Source of the DNA: Bacteroidota bacterium
GTDB lineage: Bacteria; Bacteroidota; Bacteroidia; Bacteroidales; UBA7332
Length of the DNA: 61,330 nt
Direction of reading: 5' to 3'
NCBI GenBank assembly: GCA_030706585.1
Contig: JAUZOF010000002.1
Location: 1 to 61,330, forward strand
The notes under the pieces were generated by a model, which worked only from the letters and a program-made list of their open reading frames with translations, was not told the DNA's origin and did no database searches. This document shows, in pieces, positions 57,454 through 61,330 of this stretch (position 1 is the first letter of the stretch; every line of letters starts with the position of its first letter). The translations under genes were made by a program, and so were the position numbers.

Positions 57454-59757
57454 ATGAAGTTTATTGAAATTGGTATTAAAAGAATGCAGGCAAGATTTTT
57501 TCATGTTCAGTTGGCGTTGATTGTGGGAGCTTTGTTGTTGTCGCCGGTTTCCAATGCGGGCAATCATACTTCTGGTTCTCAGTCTACAGAAGCAGCGCGC
57601 AAACAGAAGATGGAACGCTTTATCAATGATCTTCTTAAACGCATGACTCTGGAAGAGAAAATAGGACAGATGAATCAGGTTGGTGGCACATTTGCCAATA
57701 CCGGTCCTATCAATCCCCTGAGCGATCAGGGAAAGGAAATGCGTGAAGGAAAAATCGGTTCCGTGTTGAATCTTGCCGGCGTGGATGGAATAAGAAAGAT
57801 TCAAAAGGTTGCCGTTGAAGAGACGCGGTTGCATATCCCATTGATATTCGGGCTGGATGTTATTCACGGGATGAAAACGATCTTCCCAATTCCATTGGGA
57901 GAGGCTGCCAGTTGGGATTTATCAGCGATGGAACGCTCAGCCCGCATTGCAGCCATCGAAGCCTCTGCCATGGGCGTAAACTGGACTTTTGCTCCTATGT
58001 TGGATATTGCCCGCGATACCCGCTGGGGACGAATTGCCGAAGGGGCAGGAGAAGATACCTATCTGGGTGTTCAGATTGCTAAAGCACGTGTAAAAGGCTT
58101 TCAGGGCGATGATTTGAGCAAGAACAATACTATTGCTGCCTGTGCCAAGCATTATGCAGCTTACGGCGCTGCTATTGCCGGTCGCGATTATAATGCCGTG
58201 GATATGTCGGAAATTACCTTGAGAGATACTTACCTGCCACCTTTCAAAGCGGCTGTGGATGCCGGAGCAGCCACATTTATGTCTTCGTTTAATACGTTGA
58301 ATGGCGTTCCGGCTACGGCCAACGAATTTTTACTTCGTAAGGTGTTGAAAGGCGAATGGAACTTTAACGGTTTTGTAGTTTCTGATGCCGGAGCTGTTGG
58401 TGAGCTTATCCCGCATGGCCTGGCCGCCGATGGAATAGAAGCTGCCAGGGCTGCCGCAAATGCAGGGCTTGATATGGATATGGGAAGTAATCAGTTCTTG
58501 CAGAACTTGCCTGATTTAGTCCGTAAAGGTTTGGTTCCGGAAAAAGTAATTGATGACGCTGTTCGTCGAATATTGAGAATCAAATACGAACTTGGCCTGT
58601 TTCAGGATCCGTATCGTTATTGCGATGAGCAACGAGAAAAAACAGAACTCCTCACGCCTGAACACGTAGCCGCTGCACGTGATATGGCACGTAAATCTAT
58701 TGTTTTGTTGAAAAATGATTATCATTTGTTGCCACTGAAAAAGAGTATCGGAACCCTTGCTGTAATCGGGGCAATGGCCGATAGCCAGGGCGATATGATC
58801 GGATGCTGGGGTGGCGGTGGTGATGCAAAAGATGCCGTGAGTATTCTGCAAGGAATCAGATCGGCGGTATCGTCCCAAACTAAAGTATTGTATGCAAAAG
58901 GGTGTGAGATTGAGGCAAATGCCCCGGAAGATTTTACACCAGCCCTGGATATAGCCCGGCAGGCGGATGTGGTTGTTATGACTCTTGGAGAATCGGGAGG
59001 AATGACCGGAGAGGCGCATTCGCGGGCCAATATTAATATTCCCGGAAATCAGGAAGCACTGTTGAAGGAGGTAATTAAACTGGGTAAACCAGTGATAGTT
59101 TTGTTGACGAATGGTCGCCCGTTGACCATTTCATGGGTTGCTGATAATGTTCCTTCAATTGTTGAAACCTGGTTTTTGGGAAGCCAGGCTGGAAATGCAA
59201 TTGCTGACGTGCTTTTTGGTGATTACAATCCCTCGGGTAAACTTCCGGTTTCTTTTCCGCGTGTGCTCGGACAGGTGCCGCTGTGTTACAATGAATTGAA
59301 TACCGGCCGCCCTTTGGCGGAACATCCGGGTGATTTTTTTCGCTCCCGTTATAACGATGTCTCTAATGATGCTCTGTTCCCATTCGGTTTTGGACTGAGC
59401 TATACCACATTTGAATATTCGAACCTGCGGTTGAGTCAGAACGTTTTGACAAAAGATGGGAAGTTACAGGTGAGTGTGGATGTGAAAAATACAGGATACA
59501 GAAGCGGGGAAGAGTTGGTGCAGCTCTACATTCGTGACTACTATGCCTCGGTTTGTCAGCCGACACGTTTATTGAAAGGCTTCAAGAAACTGGCTATTGA
59601 ACCGGGACAAACGAAAACCGTAACATTGACCCTGACACCGGAAGACTTGAAATACCATAACAGTAAAATGGAATGGACTGTTGAACCGGGTAAGTTTGGC
59701 GTATTTGTTGGCGGAAATTCACAAAATACACTGAATGAAGAATTTGTGTTGAAATAG
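57454..59757 (+). CDS. bglX: BglX-like GH3 beta-glucosidase
   Basis: 767 aa; 'MTLEEKIGQMNQVGG', 'FGLDVIHGMKTIFPIPLGEAASWD', 'FNGFVVSDAGAVGEL', 'PFGFGLSYTTFEYSNL'. Confidence 0.9.
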   Translation: MKFIEIGIKRMQARFFHVQLALIVGALLLSPVSNAGNHTSGSQSTEAARKQKMERFINDLLKRMTLEEKIGQMNQVGGTFANTGPINPLSDQGKEMREGKIGSVLNLAGVDGIRKIQKVAVEETRLHIPLIFGLDVIHGMKTIFPIPLGEAASWDLSAMERSARIAAIEASAMGVNWTFAPMLDIARDTRWGRIAEGAGEDTYLGVQIAKARVKGFQGDDLSKNNTIAACAKHYAAYGAAIAGRDYNAVDMSEITLRDTYLPPFKAAVDAGAATFMSSFNTLNGVPATANEFLLRKVLKGEWNFNGFVVSDAGAVGELIPHGLAADGIEAARAAANAGLDMDMGSNQFLQNLPDLVRKGLVPEKVIDDAVRRILRIKYELGLFQDPYRYCDEQREKTELLTPEHVAAARDMARKSIVLLKNDYHLLPLKKSIGTLAVIGAMADSQGDMIGCWGGGGDAKDAVSILQGIRSAVSSQTKVLYAKGCEIEANAPEDFTPALDIARQADVVVMTLGESGGMTGEAHSRANINIPGNQEALLKEVIKLGKPVIVLLTNGRPLTISWVADNVPSIVETWFLGSQAGNAIADVLFGDYNPSGKLPVSFPRVLGQVPLCYNELNTGRPLAEHPGDFFRSRYNDVSNDALFPFGFGLSYTTFEYSNLRLSQNVLTKDGKLQVSVDVKNTGYRSGEELVQLYIRDYYASVCQPTRLLKGFKKLAIEPGQTKTVTLTLTPEDLKYHNSKMEWTVEPGKFGVFVGGNSQNTLNEEFVLK

Positions 59758-59800
59758 ATTGTAATTCAAATGATTGAGTAAAATAAATCAAAGAAAATAG

Positions 59801-60886
59801 ATGTCAGAATTAGATCAAATAGTAGATAGTTTCGAAGTTGAAGGCGGAGTCAGACAAATAGTGCCTTTGGGTGAAGGGCATATTAATTCTACCTTCAAGG
59901 TTGACATAGAAAATGGTATGTCGGCATACGTGCTGCAGAAAATCAATCACGCTATTTTTCAGGATGTTGATCTGCTGCAGGATAATATAAAACGGATTAC
60001 GGATCATATTCGCGCCAAATTGATTGAAAACAAAGAAGCTGACATTGACAGAAAAACGTTGACGATAGTTCCGGCAAGAGATGGGAAGCTTTATCATTTC
60101 GATGGAGAAAACTATTGGAGAATGATGCTGTTGATAACCGATTCCTATACATTGGATGTGGTTTCTCCCGAAAGTGCATACTGTGCGGGACAGGCATTTG
60201 GTGAGTTTCAGCGCTTGCTGTCCGACTTACCAGGCGAACCTTTGGGTGAGACAATTCCTGATTTTCACAATATGGAATTCCGGCTGAAGCAGTTTCGTGA
60301 AGCGGTGGCTGCTGATCCGGTTCATCGTTTGGGACAGGTAGCAGACTTAGTCGACGAGATAGAGCGAAGAGCTTCTGAAATGTGTATTTGCCAAGTTTTA
60401 TTTAGCGAAGGTAAATTGCCAAAGCGCATCAATCACTGCGATACTAAAGTGAACAATATGCTTTTTGACAAAGAAGGCAATGTCCTTTGCGTGATTGATC
60501 TTGATACTGTGATGCCGGGATTTGTGGTTTCCGATATTGGTGACTTTATGCGGACAGCCGGTAATACGGGAAAAGAAGATGACGAAGAGCTGGATCGGGT
60601 TAGTTTCAATATGGAGATTTACCGTGCATACACAGCCGGTTATCTTGAGGTTGCTACAAAGTTTCTTACTCCGGTGGAGATCGGATTATTACCCTTCGGA
60701 GCCAAGTTGATGACCTATATGCAGTTGGTGCGATTTCTGACTGACTATTTAAATGGTGATGTATATTACAAGATTCATTATCCGGAGCATAATCTGCAAC
60801 GGTCGAAGGCGCAATTCAAGCTATTGTTGTCAATAGAAGATAATTATAGAGAGATGCAGCTTTTTGTTAATGACTTAGAGCGTTGA
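59801..60886 (+). CDS. nahK: N-acetylhexosamine 1-kinase-like phosphotransferase (NahK family)
   Basis: 361 aa, no signal peptide; 'PLGEGHINSTFKV', 'INHCDTKVNNMLFD', 'VIDLDTVMPG', 'DVYYKIHYPEHNLQRSKAQFKLL' match the recalled NahK pattern. Confidence 0.8.
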   Translation: MSELDQIVDSFEVEGGVRQIVPLGEGHINSTFKVDIENGMSAYVLQKINHAIFQDVDLLQDNIKRITDHIRAKLIENKEADIDRKTLTIVPARDGKLYHFDGENYWRMMLLITDSYTLDVVSPESAYCAGQAFGEFQRLLSDLPGEPLGETIPDFHNMEFRLKQFREAVAADPVHRLGQVADLVDEIERRASEMCICQVLFSEGKLPKRINHCDTKVNNMLFDKEGNVLCVIDLDTVMPGFVVSDIGDFMRTAGNTGKEDDEELDRVSFNMEIYRAYTAGYLEVATKFLTPVEIGLLPFGAKLMTYMQLVRFLTDYLNGDVYYKIHYPEHNLQRSKAQFKLLLSIEDNYREMQLFVNDLER

Positions 60887-60984
60887 TAATTGATGTTATA
60901 TATTGAGAATCTGTCGGTTTGAGACAGATATAATTGTTCTTTATTTTAAAGAAGGAGTACATGTTTTTAATAGGTTAATGAGAC

Positions 60985-61022
60985 AAGGCCTCTGCGACGA
61001 TGCAGGGGCCTTTGTTGTGTTT
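60985..61022 (+). terminator. Intrinsic terminator at end of the locus
   Basis: AAGGCCTCTGC-gacgat-GCAGGGGCCTT TGTTGTGTTT, 11-bp stem. Confidence 0.82.
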
Positions 61023-61157
61023 ACACGGTATTGTTGAGTTTCCCGGTGTAAGTCTCGCATGCTACTTTGTTGTAGTCAGTATAGCCACTTCTTCGGAGAG
61101 GATTTGGGGCTGGCGATAAATATCAGCCTCCGACACGAAGTCATCGTGTTATTCCTC

Positions 61158-61199
61158 CAAAAAACAAACCGTGACCAGAAATTACTTCGGGCCACGGCT
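61158..61199 (-). terminator. Intrinsic terminator for a convergent gene entering from the right
   Basis: Minus strand: AGCCGTGGCC-loop-GGTCACGGTT-TGTTTTTTGG, 10-bp stem with two G-T pairs and a T-rich tail. Confidence 0.7.
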
Positions 61200-61217
61200 C
61201 TTCATTTTCTCTTTAGA

Positions 61218-61330
61218 TTACTGTTCTGAATAAGTTTCTGATTCAGGAACGTTTTGGTTGTTGATTGTCATTGTGCTATATTCTGAAGGAGCGACATCGC
61301 GTCGCCCCTTTCTTTCCAAAATTCGTCCGC
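61218..61330 (-). CDS. 3' end of a convergent CDS truncated by the window edge; product unknown
   Basis: Minus-strand open frame reading ...GRILERKGRRDVAPSEYSTMTINNQNVPESETYSEQ* ending 19 bp before the minus-strand terminator. Confidence 0.4.
   Translation of the reverse strand, partial: GRILERKGRRDVAPSEYSTMTINNQNVPESETYSEQ

Noticed and set aside
1-61330. CRISPR arrays, tRNA/rRNA genes, transposases or integrases
   Set aside because: No regularly spaced repeats, tRNA-like cloverleaf, rRNA sequence or recombinase/transposase ORF seen in any of the supplied frames.

Overview
The window is about 61 kb of a Bacteroidota genome, almost entirely one giant carbohydrate-degradation locus (PUL-like) transcribed from the + strand. 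It opens with two SusE/F-position lipoproteins. About 25 secreted glycoside hydrolases follow: GH78-like x4, GH106, GH115-like, GH2, GH27 x2, GH36-like x3, GH20 x2, GH43-like, GH127-like x2, GH3 x3 and GH31. There is also a six-hairpin enzyme and a TIM-barrel enzyme that I cannot place, plus a three-copy family with a GH71/GH99/WbsX-like 'WNEW' motif that may be an undescribed enzyme family. The locus ends with a cytoplasmic NahK-like N-acetylhexosamine 1-kinase. No SusC/SusD pair, regulator, sulfatase or polysaccharide lyase is visible in the window. The most striking non-coding signal is a four-times repeated operator-promoter, TGTCAAAAT-N11-GTGTCATTTTCTTyrGGT. It is a TGTCA direct repeat with exact 21-bp periodicity, followed 36-37 bp later by a Bacteroidota -7 box (TAnnTTTG). 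It precedes each of four transcription units (genes at 31549, 49560, 52394, 54776), most of which follow strong intrinsic terminators. This defines a candidate local regulon and operon architecture. Family calls are from reading protein motifs only; no database search was run.
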